The notes under the pieces: generated by a model
Database searches by the model: none
Told to the model about the DNA's origin: nothing
Seen by the model: only the letters and a program-made list of their open reading frames with translations
Program-made: the position numbers and the translations under genes
From: Rhodothermus marinus
GTDB taxonomy: Bacteria > Bacteroidota > Rhodothermia > Rhodothermales > Rhodothermaceae
DNA length: 64,000 bases
Direction of reading: 5' to 3'
NCBI RefSeq assembly: GCF_009936275.1
Contig: NZ_AP019797.1
Location: 363,501 to 427,500 of the forward strand
Part shown: positions 45,283 through 54,457 of the stretch, in pieces
Layout of the letters: every line of letters begins with the position of its first letter
Numbering within the stretch: position 1 is the first letter of the stretch

Positions 45283-46725
45283 ATGCGACGGCTTCTGTGG
45301 GTCATCCCGGGCTTTTTTGTGCTGGCGGCGGCCGGTTGCCTGACCGCGCCGGAAAGCCGTCCCGTCCCGGACGCGTTGCCCATCAACCTGGCCCATCTGG
45401 AGCACCTGAGCGAAGACGTGGTGCGGGGCGACTCGGTGCTGCGCATCGTGCACATCTACGCCGAAGCGCCGGACTACCACTGGGTGGACGACCCCGACGA
45501 AGGAACCGCCTGCGTGGACGACGTGGCCCGGGCGGCCGTGCTCTACCTGCGACTCTACGAACTGACGGGCGACGAGGCAGTGCGGCGTACGGCCGAAAAG
45601 CTGCTACGCTTTGTGCTCTACATGCAACGGGCCGACGGGCTGTTCTACAACTTTGTTTACTCGAACCGACTCGACATCAACACGACGCACCAGAACAGCC
45701 GGGCCGAGCCGTTCGGTTGGTGGGCCGGACGGGCCGTGTGGGCGCTGGGGACGGCGGCCGACGTGCTGCGTCGGGCCAATCCACGAATGGCGGCGCAGGC
45801 GGCTGCGGCGGCGCGTCGGGCGCTGGTCCACCTGGACCGCACCTGGCTGGTGCACTATCCGCGCACGCGGCGCGTCGGCGGACGCACCGTACCGGAATGG
45901 CTGGTGTACCGCTACGGATCGGACGCTTCCAGCGAGCTGCTGCTGGGGCTGGTTCGGCTCCAGAAGGCCGCTCCCGACACTTCGCTGGCCCGCATGATCC
46001 GGCAACTGGCCGAGGGGATGGCGCTCATGCAGTACGGATCGATGGCGCGCCACCCCTACGGCGCCCATGCGTCCTGGATCGACACCTGGCACGGGTGGGG
46101 CAATGCGCAGACGCAGGCGCTGGCCGAGGCCGGCTATCTGGAATCGGCCATCTACGAGGCCGAGCACTTCTACCCGCGGCTGCTCGTCTACGGCTGGATG
46201 TATGCCATGTCACTGGACGACTCGACGCAGGTGCAGCGCTACGAACAGATTGCCTATGCCGTGCGCTGTGTGGCCGTCGGGCTGATCCGACTCTACGAGC
46301 GGACCGGCGACGTGCGCTACGCCACGATGGCGGGGCTGGCTGCAAGCTGGCTGACGGGCAACAACGAGGCGGGCGTGCCCATGTACGACCCGGCCACCGG
46401 GCGCGGCTACGACGGCATCACGGGACCGGGTACGGTCAATCGCAATGCCGGGGCCGAATCGACCATCGAGGCGCTCTACACGATGCTGGAGGTGAGCCGG
46501 CACGAGCCGGCCCGGCGCTGGCTCTATGCACGGGGCGCCCCGCCTGTCGAGGTCACGCACGAAGGGACGCGCTACGCCTACCGCATCTTCAACGTGCAGG
46601 AGAAAAATGCGACGCGCTCGGTGGCCGTCGTGCTCAACCTGAGCGCGGAGCGGCTGGCGCTGCTGGAAGGGGAGGCGCTGGCGCGGTTTCTCCGAGAAGT
46701 AACCACCGAACCCGTTCACCACTAA
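45283..46725 (+). CDS. Predicted (alpha/alpha)-barrel glycosidase-like lipoprotein
   Basis: The 480-residue product has a lipobox VLAAAGC (cysteine 19). The rest consists of repeated helical hairpins with aromatic and acidic clusters, such as GTACVDDVARAAVLYLRLYELTG, RADGLFYNFVYSN, SRAEPFGWWAGRAVWALG and WIDTWHGWGNAQTQALAEAG, which resemble alpha/alpha-toroid glycoside hydrolases or epimerases. I cannot place it in a numbered family. The start at 45283 is preferred because AAGGAG ends six bases before it, while ATG 45277 touches the site directly. Its position between importer and GH130 genes supports oligosaccharide processing. Confidence 0.75.
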   Translation: MRRLLWVIPGFFVLAAAGCLTAPESRPVPDALPINLAHLEHLSEDVVRGDSVLRIVHIYAEAPDYHWVDDPDEGTACVDDVARAAVLYLRLYELTGDEAVRRTAEKLLRFVLYMQRADGLFYNFVYSNRLDINTTHQNSRAEPFGWWAGRAVWALGTAADVLRRANPRMAAQAAAAARRALVHLDRTWLVHYPRTRRVGGRTVPEWLVYRYGSDASSELLLGLVRLQKAAPDTSLARMIRQLAEGMALMQYGSMARHPYGAHASWIDTWHGWGNAQTQALAEAGYLESAIYEAEHFYPRLLVYGWMYAMSLDDSTQVQRYEQIAYAVRCVAVGLIRLYERTGDVRYATMAGLAASWLTGNNEAGVPMYDPATGRGYDGITGPGTVNRNAGAESTIEALYTMLEVSRHEPARRWLYARGAPPVEVTHEGTRYAYRIFNVQEKNATRSVAVVLNLSAERLALLEGEALARFLREVTTEPVHH

Positions 46726-46739
46726 AAACGAAAGGGCTT

Positions 46740-47771
46740 ATGCCACAGGATTTCGAAGCCGTTACGTTGTTTCGACGTCATCCGGAGCCCATCCTGACGC
46801 CGGTGCCGGAGCTTTCGTGGGCGTCGGGGGCCGTGTTCAATCCGGGCGCCTGGTACGACGGCGCGCGCGTGCACCTGCTTGTGCGCGGCGTGCCGGCCGG
46901 TTACCGGCGCATTCGACTTACCGATACGCGTCCGGGCGAACCGGAATGGGGATTCGAGCCGTATGTGTCGTACATCGGCTATGCCGAAAGCACCGACGGT
47001 GTGCACTTTTCCGTCCGGTCCGAACCGTTGATCCGGCCCGACGCGCCCTACGATCACTTCGGCGTCGAAGACCCCCGCATCAGCCGCATCGACGACCTGT
47101 ACCTGATCACCTACACGGCGCTGGGGGCGCCCGCTTTTGCCCGACCGGGTTGCGTGCGCATCGGACTGGCTTCGACCCGGGATTTTCAGTCGGTTACAAA
47201 GCACGGCATCGTGGGACCGGACACGACGGACAAAGACGCCGTCATTTTTCCCCGGCGCATTCGCGGGCGCATCGCCATGCTGCACCGTATCGTGCCGTCC
47301 ATCCAGCTCATCTACTTCGACGACCTGGAGCAGCTTTTCCACCCGCCGAAGGCGCTGTGGGAACGACATCTGGCCACGCTGGACGAGCACGTCGTGCTCC
47401 GGCCCGAATTCCCCTGGGAGGCCAAAAAGATCGGGGCCGGTCCCACGCCGATCGAGACCCCGGAGGGCTGGCTGCTCATCTATCACGGCGTGGATGCGCA
47501 GCATGTGTACCGCATGGGCATGGCGCTGCTGGATCTGGACGATCCGCGTCGGGTGATCGCCCGCACGCCGGAGCCTGTGCTGGAGCCCGAGCTTCCATTC
47601 GAACGCGAAGGCGATGTGCCGAACGTGGTCTTCCCGGAAGGGGCCGTGGTGATCGACGACGAACTGCTGGTTTACTACGGGGCGGCCGATCGGACGATCG
47701 GCCTGGCGCGGGCATCGCTTTCCGACGTGCTCGCCCACCTTCGCGCCTGCTCGGTTCGTGTGTCTTCCTGA
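46740..47771 (+). CDS. GH130 family phosphorylase/hydrolase
   Basis: The 343-residue protein has the five-bladed propeller of GH130. The conserved FGVEDPRISRIDDLYLITYT stretch includes the family's essential Asp; other signatures are DTTDKDAVIFPRR, KIGAGPTPIETPEGWLLIYHG, and EREGDVPNVVFPEGAVV. GH130 enzymes mostly phosphorolyse beta-1,4-mannosyl bonds (for example mannosyl-glucose or mannooligosaccharides), giving mannose 1-phosphate. There is no signal peptide, so it acts in the cytoplasm on imported sugar. It starts 14 bases after the preceding gene and is followed by a second GH130 gene. Confidence 0.93.
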   Translation: MPQDFEAVTLFRRHPEPILTPVPELSWASGAVFNPGAWYDGARVHLLVRGVPAGYRRIRLTDTRPGEPEWGFEPYVSYIGYAESTDGVHFSVRSEPLIRPDAPYDHFGVEDPRISRIDDLYLITYTALGAPAFARPGCVRIGLASTRDFQSVTKHGIVGPDTTDKDAVIFPRRIRGRIAMLHRIVPSIQLIYFDDLEQLFHPPKALWERHLATLDEHVVLRPEFPWEAKKIGAGPTPIETPEGWLLIYHGVDAQHVYRMGMALLDLDDPRRVIARTPEPVLEPELPFEREGDVPNVVFPEGAVVIDDELLVYYGAADRTIGLARASLSDVLAHLRACSVRVSS

Positions 47772-47792
47772 AGTGCCAAGACCGGTAGTACT

Positions 47793-48905
47793 ATGGTCGA
47801 TTCCTTATCGGTTCGTACGATTACAGCGGTACCTCCCGTACAGCCTGCTCGCCTGCATGATGGTCGTCCGGTGCTGGAACCGAATCCACAGAACGCATGG
47901 GAATCGCGCGTGGTGTTGAATCCGGCCGCCGTGCTGATTACCGAACCCGAGGAATGGGCGTGGCTGGCCGACCGCTGGGCGCTTTCTCCGGAGAAGCGCC
48001 GGTGCATCGAAGCAGCCGGCGGCGTAGTGGTGCTGCTCTACCGGGCGCAGGGTGCCTTCGATCCAGAACGCAACCACGCTCCCTCGCGACTGGGGCTGGC
48101 CCTGATGACGCCCACACTGGAACTGATTCATCGCTTTCCGTACCCTGTGATCGATGCGGCGGCCGACTTCCACAACCTGGGCGTCGAAGATCCGCGCTGC
48201 ACGCGCGTGGGCGATACCTTCTACCTTTTTTACACGGGCTATTACACGGAAGCACCCGGCGACCCGGACGCTGAGCGGGCTGTGCAGATATGCCTGGCTT
48301 CGACGCAGGACTTTCTGGAGTGGACGCTGCACGGCCCCCTGGAAGGCGATCTGAACCGCGTGGACAACAAAAATGCCGCGCTGTTTCCGGAGCCGGTCGA
48401 CGGACGCTGGCTGCTACTGCATCGCCCGATGGCCGGACCGGACGCCATGACGATCCACCTGGCCGAGGCCGATGCGGTGACCGGCCCCTGGTACACGCGG
48501 GGTATGCTGATGCCGAGCTATCCCTACCGGGAGTTTGCCCGCTCCTGGATCGGGGCCGGCGGACCGCCGATCGCACTGGGCGACGGACGATTCCTGATGA
48601 TCTACCATCAGGGACACTACACCCACGAGGGAACGCGCGAGTACGATCTGGCGGCGGCTCTGCTGGACTTCTCGCGGAGGGAGGCGCCGGTGGTCGGACG
48701 CATCGAGCCGCTGATGCGTCCCGCCGCTGCGGGCGAGTTGCACGGCGATCCGGAACTGGGCGTGGACAACGTGCTCTTTACCTGTGCCGGCTACGTCTGG
48801 GAAGGACAGGTGATCATTCCGTACGCCGGTGCCGACAGCCGGATCTTTGGCGCTTCGGTGCCGCTGGATTCGCTGGTGCAGGCCCTGGAGCAGAACGGCG
48901 CATGA
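47793..48905 (+). CDS. Second GH130 family protein
   Basis: The 370-residue protein shares the GH130 core: NLGVEDPRCTRVGDTFYLFYTG with the essential Asp, DNKNAALFPEPVDGRWLLLHRP, IGAGGPPIALGDGRFLMIYHQG and LGVDNVLFTCAGYVWEGQ. It is clearly diverged from the first copy, so the two probably differ in linkage or chain-length preference rather than being a recent duplication. No signal peptide is seen. Its stop overlaps the following start (ATGA at 48902). Confidence 0.93.
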   Translation: MVDSLSVRTITAVPPVQPARLHDGRPVLEPNPQNAWESRVVLNPAAVLITEPEEWAWLADRWALSPEKRRCIEAAGGVVVLLYRAQGAFDPERNHAPSRLGLALMTPTLELIHRFPYPVIDAAADFHNLGVEDPRCTRVGDTFYLFYTGYYTEAPGDPDAERAVQICLASTQDFLEWTLHGPLEGDLNRVDNKNAALFPEPVDGRWLLLHRPMAGPDAMTIHLAEADAVTGPWYTRGMLMPSYPYREFARSWIGAGGPPIALGDGRFLMIYHQGHYTHEGTREYDLAAALLDFSRREAPVVGRIEPLMRPAAAGELHGDPELGVDNVLFTCAGYVWEGQVIIPYAGADSRIFGASVPLDSLVQALEQNGA

Positions 48906-50668
48906 GATACCTTACCTGCATAGCATTTGGCCTTGCAATGCTGGTCCCAGCGACGATCCGGGCACAGGAGGAGCGGGTGCCGCTGGCCCGCGTGGGAGCG
49001 ACCGTCATCGACCGGGCCACGTTTCTCAAACGCTACGAGAACGCCGTCTGGATCGGCAAGGAGCGAAGCGGGGTCAGCATCGTGCCGAAGCATGCCTTTC
49101 TGCTGGCACTGATCGCCGAGGAGTTGCTGGCTCACGAAGGCGAGCGGCGCGGGCTCGATCAGGAGCGGCCTGTGCGGCCGATTCTGGAGGAAATCGAGCG
49201 TATGCTGGTGCTCGATGCCCTCTACCGGACCGAAGTGCAGGAGCCGATCCGGCTGACGGAGGCCGAGATCGACTCGGTTGCGCGACTTCGGCTGGCGCCG
49301 GTAACTTTTGCCTACCTGACCATTGGCGATTCGGCTCGGGCCTGGCATGTCTACCGACAGGTGCAGCAGGCGTCCGATCCGATCGCCGCTTTCGATTCGC
49401 TCCAGCAGGCACTGGGGCAGGCCGGGCAGCTCAGGACGGCCCGCTGGGGCGAGCTTTACGAGCCGCTGGAAACCTTCCTGTATGCCGGAGCGACGCCCGG
49501 CCAGGCAGGCCCGCCGGTGTCGGTCGATAGCCTGTACTATCTGGTGCAGCTCCGGGATCGGGCTACGCCCGCGCTGATTACGCCCGACGCCTGGCAACAG
49601 GCCCGCTACGAGGCCGGACGCATCCTGCAGGAGCGGCGCGAACGTGCCCGCTTTAAGAATTTCATGCGACGCTTCGGGGCGGGCAAAACCGCGCAGGTCA
49701 ACGATACGCTGTTTTATCGGCTGGCTGACGCGATCCGAACCCAGCTTACGCTGCGACAGGTGCAGCAGGAACGCCGGAATCGTCCCCGCTATCCGGTGGC
49801 CCTGCTCGAAAGCGACCGGGAGGCGCTCCGTCTGGAACTGGACGACGTGCTTGATGCCCCGCTGATCGAAGCTCCCACGTTTACGCGCACGCTGGGTTAC
49901 GTGCTGGACCGACTTTCATTTCGGGGATTTGAACTCCGAAGCGAGCGACAGTCGGTGCCCTACCGGTTGCGTGCGTTGCTCTGGGAGATCATCGCGGAAG
50001 AATTTCTGCTGGAGGAAGGGTATGCACGAGGGCTTGATCGCCGGCTCGACGTGCAGCAGGACCTGACGATGTGGCGAAAGGCCTACCTGGCGCGGGGTAT
50101 GCGTAAGGTGCTGGTCGATTCGTTGCGGGAAGCCTGGCGTGGCCAGCTCTGGCTGGTCAACCTGTGCCGGGCTACGCTGAGCACGAAGGAGGCGGCCACA
50201 CGCCTGCAGCAGCGCTGGATGCAGATGCCGGAAAGCTGCAAGGCGGACAGCACCCCGGTCGATACCACCGGCTACCGGCTGGCACCGACGCTGGGCCCTG
50301 TCGGCGCCGTAGCCGTCACCGCCGCCCCGGGAGCCGTACTGGGGCCGTTCGCCGAGTCCTGCTTGCCGAAATCGGCCCCCTGCTGGCGAGTCTACCGACT
50401 GCTGGATCGTCGCCGACCGGACGACCCGGAAGCCGCTTTTCAGGAAGCGGCCCGGGAAGAAGTAAACGCCTACATTGCCCGGCTGGCCGAGCAGCGGGGT
50501 GTCACGATCGACCTGGAAGCGCTCGAAGCAACCCGCGTGACGCCCATCAACATGGTGCTGGTACGGCTGCTGGGCTTCGGGCATCGCCTGCTGGCCGTGC
50601 CGACGGTCTATCCCCTGATCGAATGGTTCGACCGAATGGACAAACGGCGGCTTTACGCCCCGCTATGA
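48902..50668 (+). CDS. SurA-like secreted protein (peptidyl-prolyl isomerase-like)
   Basis: The 588-residue product begins with a signal peptide (MRYLTCIAFGLAMLVPATIRAQ), then a SurA-N-like helical region (LARVGATVIDRATFLKRYENA, ALIAEELLAHEGERRGLDQ). Further helices with many Arg, Gln and Glu residues and LYYLVQLRDR resemble a parvulin-containing chaperone, but I see no intact parvulin catalytic set. It may be a periplasmic chaperone for the island's outer-membrane proteins. It overlaps the GH130 gene by four bases, and its 3' end overlaps the convergent oxidoreductase gene by 6 bases. Confidence 0.7.
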   Translation: MRYLTCIAFGLAMLVPATIRAQEERVPLARVGATVIDRATFLKRYENAVWIGKERSGVSIVPKHAFLLALIAEELLAHEGERRGLDQERPVRPILEEIERMLVLDALYRTEVQEPIRLTEAEIDSVARLRLAPVTFAYLTIGDSARAWHVYRQVQQASDPIAAFDSLQQALGQAGQLRTARWGELYEPLETFLYAGATPGQAGPPVSVDSLYYLVQLRDRATPALITPDAWQQARYEAGRILQERRERARFKNFMRRFGAGKTAQVNDTLFYRLADAIRTQLTLRQVQQERRNRPRYPVALLESDREALRLELDDVLDAPLIEAPTFTRTLGYVLDRLSFRGFELRSERQSVPYRLRALLWEIIAEEFLLEEGYARGLDRRLDVQQDLTMWRKAYLARGMRKVLVDSLREAWRGQLWLVNLCRATLSTKEAATRLQQRWMQMPESCKADSTPVDTTGYRLAPTLGPVGAVAVTAAPGAVLGPFAESCLPKSAPCWRVYRLLDRRRPDDPEAAFQEAAREEVNAYIARLAEQRGVTIDLEALEATRVTPINMVLVRLLGFGHRLLAVPTVYPLIEWFDRMDKRRLYAPL

Positions 50669-51823
50669 GCCGTCCACGGCCTGTCGGTGGGCCTGTTCGG
50701 CGGCCCGCAGTGCCACGTGCAGGCTTTGCAGGGCTTCATCCAGCAAGATCTGAGGACGATGGTCGGGTTGCGTGGCGGCCTGCACGAAATCCCGCAGCAC
50801 GGCCCGAAGGCCTTCCCGGTAGACTTCGGCCTTGGAGGCCGCCAGGGCAAATGTGGCTTCGATAAACGTATCGATGTGATAGGTGTGCGTACCGACGCGG
50901 ACACGCGAGCGGCCTTCGGCTTCGGCGACCGTGAGCCCCCAGCCTTCGGGGCGCGACTCGTCGGGCAGATCTACTACTGGCACGCGTTGCACCACCTGCA
51001 GGCCGGGCAATTCCTGCAGATGAGTTTCGGTTTCGGGCGATACGAGCGCAACCAGACGACCCACTCGGGGAATCCAGCCTATCAGCTCGACGCGGGCCAG
51101 GTCGAAAACGAACCGGATCGATGTGTGCTCGAAGAAACCCGGTCCGGCGAAGGCGTGGTAGTGGGTAGCCACCAGTCCATCTTCGTAGACCACAGTGGCC
51201 AGCACACGATCCATCTGGTGAGTACTGCGACGTACGCCATAGCCAGCCACATGTACGGGAGCGGCCACCGTGCACGCGTTTACCAGGTCGATGAAGTGAA
51301 TGCCATGCTCCACCAGGATGCCGCCGGATTGCGTCGGATCCCAGAACCAGTGCTCCGGGGGCAGCGTGGCATCCTGCGCATAATTTTCCACAATTACGCG
51401 CCGCAACGGTCCGAAGAGGCGCGTCTGACTCCAGCGTTGCATCAGGGCAACCAGCGGCGTATAGCGCAGCACGAAGTCCACCAGGGCGACGCGTCCGGTG
51501 CGGGCCTGGGTTTCCCGGAGACGCTGCGCTTCGATGGGTGTAAGCGCCGGAGGCTTTTCAATCAACACATGTTTGCCGGCCTCCATGGCCGCGCAGGCAA
51601 TGGCAGCATGCGTGTGGGGTGGTGTGGCAATCGCTACGCCGTCGATTTCGGGATCGGCCAGCAACGCTTCCCAGCTACGCACGCCGCGCACACCGGGTGG
51701 GGGCGTGTCCAGTGCGGGATCGGCCACGGCCACTACGTGAACATCCGGGAGCGATTGCCAGGCGTGATGCAGAAAGCGGCCAAAGCCGCCATATCCGATA
51801 AGTCCCAGCCGAAACATCAGCAT
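50663..51823 (-). CDS. Gfo/Idh/MocA family oxidoreductase
   Basis: The 386-residue protein has an N-terminal Rossmann fold ([17 protein letters not shown], then [10 protein letters not shown]), the family EKP motif in [12 protein letters not shown], and a C-terminal domain with [10 protein letters not shown] and [15 protein letters not shown]. Such enzymes oxidise or isomerise sugars with NAD(P). ATG 51823 or 51817 begins close to the nucleotide-binding strand. It is divergent from the ATPase gene with a 55-base gap, so the two could share regulatory DNA. Its role in the island is probably to interconvert a released sugar; the substrate is not identified. Confidence 0.92.
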   Translation of the reverse strand: MLMFRLGLIGYGGFGRFLHHAWQSLPDVHVVAVADPALDTPPPGVRGVRSWEALLADPEIDGVAIATPPHTHAAIACAAMEAGKHVLIEKPPALTPIEAQRLRETQARTGRVALVDFVLRYTPLVALMQRWSQTRLFGPLRRVIVENYAQDATLPPEHWFWDPTQSGGILVEHGIHFIDLVNACTVAAPVHVAGYGVRRSTHQMDRVLATVVYEDGLVATHYHAFAGPGFFEHTSIRFVFDLARVELIGWIPRVGRLVALVSPETETHLQELPGLQVVQRVPVVDLPDESRPEGWGLTVAEAEGRSRVRVGTHTYHIDTFIEATFALAASKAEVYREGLRAVLRDFVQAATQPDHRPQILLDEALQSLHVALRAAEQAHRQAVDGS

Positions 51824-51878
51824 GCGTAGCTTTAGGATACACAAAAGTACGATAGCGCAACGTAAGCAGGCGACAAAA

Positions 51879-53003
51879 ATGCATGAAACGATGTCGTCGA
51901 ACGGGGTCAGTCTGGAGCAGGTCTGGAAGATTTACGACAACGGCTATGTGGCCGTGGCCGATGTGACGTTCGAAGCGGCCGAAGGGGAATTTCTGGTGTT
52001 GCTCGGCCCTTCGGGCTGTGGCAAGACCACGCTGCTGCGCCTGGTGGCCGGACTGGAGACCGTCTCGCGGGGCACGATCCGTATCGGTAACCAGGTGGTC
52101 AACGATGTGCCGCCGCGCGATCGGGACATTGCCATGGTCTTCCAGAACTATGCGCTCTACCCGCACATGACGGTCTACGAAAACATGGCCTTCGGGCTGA
52201 AGCTGCGCCGGGTGCCGAAGGCCGAGATCGACCGTCGCGTGCGGGCAGCCGCCCGCGTGCTGGAGCTGGAGCACCTGCTGGACCGGCGGCCGCACCAGCT
52301 TTCGGGCGGGCAGCGCCAGCGCGTGGCCGTCGGACGCGCCATCGTGCGCGAACCGCGCGTGTTTCTGTTCGACGAGCCCCTGTCGAACCTGGACGCCCGC
52401 CTGCGGGTGGAGATGCGGGCCGAGCTGGCCCGATTGCACCGGGAACTGGGCCGCACCATGCTCTACGTGACGCACGACCAGGTAGAAGCCATGACGCTCG
52501 GCCAGCGCATCGTGGTGCTCAACCAGGGGCGCGTGCAGCAGATCGGCACGCCACTGGAAGTTTACCACCGGCCGGCCAACCGCTTCGTGGCCGGCTTCAT
52601 CGGAAGTCCGCCCATGAATTTCATCGAAGGGCGACTGGAGCATCTGGACGGACTCCGGTTCGTGGGCGAAGGTGGACGCGTGCAGATCCCGCTCGTTGAA
52701 GCCGAGTGGCCGAATGCCCGGCCCGGACAGCGCGTGACGCTGGGCGTGCGGCCCGAGCACGTAACGCTGGCTGCTTCCGATGAGGCCACCATGCAGGGCC
52801 AGGTGGAGACCGTCGAGGTGCTGGGCGCCGTAGCGCACCTGTACGTGCGGGTGGGGCAGACGACCGTCGTGGCGCAGGTCGATGCCGCCGCGCGTCCGGA
52901 GCCCGAACAGACGGTGCATCTGCACATTGACCCCGCCCGCATTCACCTTTTTGACGCCGAGACCGGTCAGGCACTGCCCCGTGCCGAGGCCGCTTCGGCC
53001 TGA
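51879..53003 (+). CDS. Sugar ABC transporter ATPase (MsmK/UgpC/MalK type)
   Basis: The 374-residue ATPase has Walker [12 protein letters not shown]-loop [19 protein letters not shown], signature [14 protein letters not shown], Walker [14 protein letters not shown]-loop YVTHDQVEA, and a C-terminal regulatory TOBE region with [16 protein letters not shown]. This is the standard importer ATPase that pairs with MalFG-type permeases, and it can serve several. ATG 51879 gives a normal N-terminus ([12 protein letters not shown]); the in-frame extension to 51822 overlaps the divergent gene's start. It supplies energy to the permeases at 43557-45272, although it is 6.6 kb away. Confidence 0.96.
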   Translation: MHETMSSNGVSLEQVWKIYDNGYVAVADVTFEAAEGEFLVLLGPSGCGKTTLLRLVAGLETVSRGTIRIGNQVVNDVPPRDRDIAMVFQNYALYPHMTVYENMAFGLKLRRVPKAEIDRRVRAAARVLELEHLLDRRPHQLSGGQRQRVAVGRAIVREPRVFLFDEPLSNLDARLRVEMRAELARLHRELGRTMLYVTHDQVEAMTLGQRIVVLNQGRVQQIGTPLEVYHRPANRFVAGFIGSPPMNFIEGRLEHLDGLRFVGEGGRVQIPLVEAEWPNARPGQRVTLGVRPEHVTLAASDEATMQGQVETVEVLGAVAHLYVRVGQTTVVAQVDAAARPEPEQTVHLHIDPARIHLFDAETGQALPRAEAASA

Positions 53004-53662
53004 TCCAGTTCGCGCCGCAGCGCTTCGAGAAAAGCCTGTAAAAACACGGTGCGGCGCTGTGCTTCGCGTCGGCCCGCCTCGGTCTGCATCCGATCGGCCA
53101 GGTGCAGCAGTTTGGTGAACAGGTGGTCGAGCACGTAGCGCCGGTCGTCGGGCGGGCGGTTGCGGGGAACGGGTTCGGCCGGATCATAGAGCGGCCGTCC
53201 GGTGGCACCGCCCAGCATGAGCATCCGGGCCAGTCCGATGGCGCCGAGCGCGTCGAGCCGGTCGGCGTCCTGCACGACGCGGGCCTCGAGCGTCCGGGGC
53301 GGAATGCCGGCCGAGAAGCTGTGTGCTTCGATCGCGTGATGGATGGCAGGCAGCAGGTTTTCCGGGTAGTTGGCTTCGCGCAGTAACGCCACGGCCCGGT
53401 CGGCGGCTTTCCGGGAGGCGAGCGGACGCTCCGGATGGTCCTTGGGCACGAGCACGCAATCGTGCAGCCAGGCGGCCGGAAGCACCACGGCGAGGTCGGC
53501 CCCTTCGGCCAGCGCCAGACGCCGCGCCCACCGGACCACACGCCGCACGTGCTCCAGATCGTGCGCCGGATCCGACGCGTCCGCCCAGGCCCGTTGCAAC
53601 AGTTCCTCGAAAATCGGCTCCCAGGCCGCCAGCGATCGTGTGCCGATCAGCAGGTCGGTCAT
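52967..53662 (-). CDS. HD-domain phosphohydrolase
   Basis: The 231-residue protein has HD-superfamily metal-binding motifs: [17 protein letters not shown] (first His), [12 protein letters not shown] (His-Asp), the later His residues in [13 protein letters not shown], and [14 protein letters not shown] (final Asp). It resembles predicted HD phosphohydrolases of the YedJ type, substrate unknown. It overlaps the 3' end of the ATPase gene by 37 bases and its start overlaps the stop of the membrane protein gene upstream (ATGA), suggesting an operon with it. Confidence 0.88.
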   Translation of the reverse strand: MTDLLIGTRSLAAWEPIFEELLQRAWADASDPAHDLEHVRRVVRWARRLALAEGADLAVVLPAAWLHDCVLVPKDHPERPLASRKAADRAVALLREANYPENLLPAIHHAIEAHSFSAGIPPRTLEARVVQDADRLDALGAIGLARMLMLGGATGRPLYDPAEPVPRNRPPDDRRYVLDHLFTKLLHLADRMQTEAGRREAQRRTVFLQAFLEALRRELDQAEAASARGSA

Positions 53663-54309
53663 GGTCGGTTGTCGCGATGCGCATCGATCCAGTAGGCCCA
53701 GGGAATGAACAGCCACTGAAGCTGGGCAAACCAGGCCAGGGCTACCGGATCGGGAGGTGGCGGTCCCGTCAGGTTGTTCAGATGCACCAGTAGGAGAAAG
53801 CCCACCAGGCTCCAGAAAGCCCACCGTCCAGTGCGATCGCGGGCACGAGTGGCAGCCACGTAGAGCCAGACGCCGGCAACGTACAGCAACAGTTCCAGCG
53901 GCAGGGCTACGGCGGGCAGGTTCCATAGGCCCAGACCGACCCGAGGACCACCGGGGTACAGCGGTAGATCCGGGCGGTGGACGAGCAGGTCCAGTACCCA
54001 GTGGCTGACCACCAGCAGGCCCAGAACGACCGCGCCCCGGCGGTCTTGGCGCATCCAGGCATATACGGCGCCAAAGAGGAAGCCCCAGCCCACCACGGCC
54101 AGCAGGCTGTGCGTGTACGGATAGGCAACGAAATGCAGTGGGGTCATGCGCGTGGCGCCCGGCTCGATGGCAACCTGTTCCAGTCCGAGCAGCAACATCG
54201 TTGGCCAGAGCAGATCGACAAACTGAGCGGCCAGCAGCAGCGTGCCCAGCGACGGACGTGGGGCCGCGCGACGGGCGGCCAAGCCCAGTCCGAAATGTCC
54301 GATGAACAT
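53659..54309 (-). CDS. Hypothetical multi-pass membrane protein (DUF457/YdjM-like)
   Basis: The 216-residue product starts MFIGHFGLGLAARRAAPR, the N-terminal pattern of a family of membrane-bound predicted metal-dependent hydrolases. Six or so hydrophobic segments follow, including GTLLLAAQFVDLLWPTMLLLG, YTHSLLAVVGWGFLFGAVYAW with a conserved His, VVSHWVLDLLVH with another His-x5-His, and LPLELLLYVAGVWLYVA. It is the upstream partner of the HD-domain gene and divergent from the GH97 gene. Function is not established. Confidence 0.82.
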   Translation of the reverse strand: MFIGHFGLGLAARRAAPRPSLGTLLLAAQFVDLLWPTMLLLGLEQVAIEPGATRMTPLHFVAYPYTHSLLAVVGWGFLFGAVYAWMRQDRRGAVVLGLLVVSHWVLDLLVHRPDLPLYPGGPRVGLGLWNLPAVALPLELLLYVAGVWLYVAATRARDRTGRWAFWSLVGFLLLVHLNNLTGPPPPDPVALAWFAQLQWLFIPWAYWIDAHRDNRP

Positions 54310-54390
54310 AGGGCGGCTCGGTGCAAGTATGAGGTGCCGGAACTTACGGAATAAGACGGCCCGCTGCAAATCGCCGGCGCCGCTTTTGCA

Positions 54391-54446
54391 TTGACGAGCG
54401 GCCGAAAACCCGTTATATTGAAGCAACCGGAATGTAAGCGCTAACA
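54391..54446 (+). promoter_or_regulatory. Sigma70 promoter with cre/LacI-type operator before the GH97 gene
   Basis: -35 TTGACG (54391-54396), 17-base spacer, -10 TATATT (54414-54419), then ATGTAAGCGCTAACA (54432-54446). This 15-mer fits the cre consensus WTGNAANCGNWNNCW at every position and is a near-perfect palindrome. It lies just after the expected transcription start, an ideal place for repression by a LacI-family protein such as the one at 31333. Confidence 0.78.
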
Positions 54447-54457
54447 CAGAGAGGGTT

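Noticed and set aside
43578-45455. Open frame of 625 codons opposite the permease genes
   Set aside because: Composition is His/Arg/Gln-rich as expected from the complement of membrane-protein codons; no motif.
45297-47771. Single 824-codon frame covering the glycosidase-like and first GH130 genes
   Set aside because: Its first half is the shifted reading of the lipoprotein gene; only the part after 46740 is GH130 protein.
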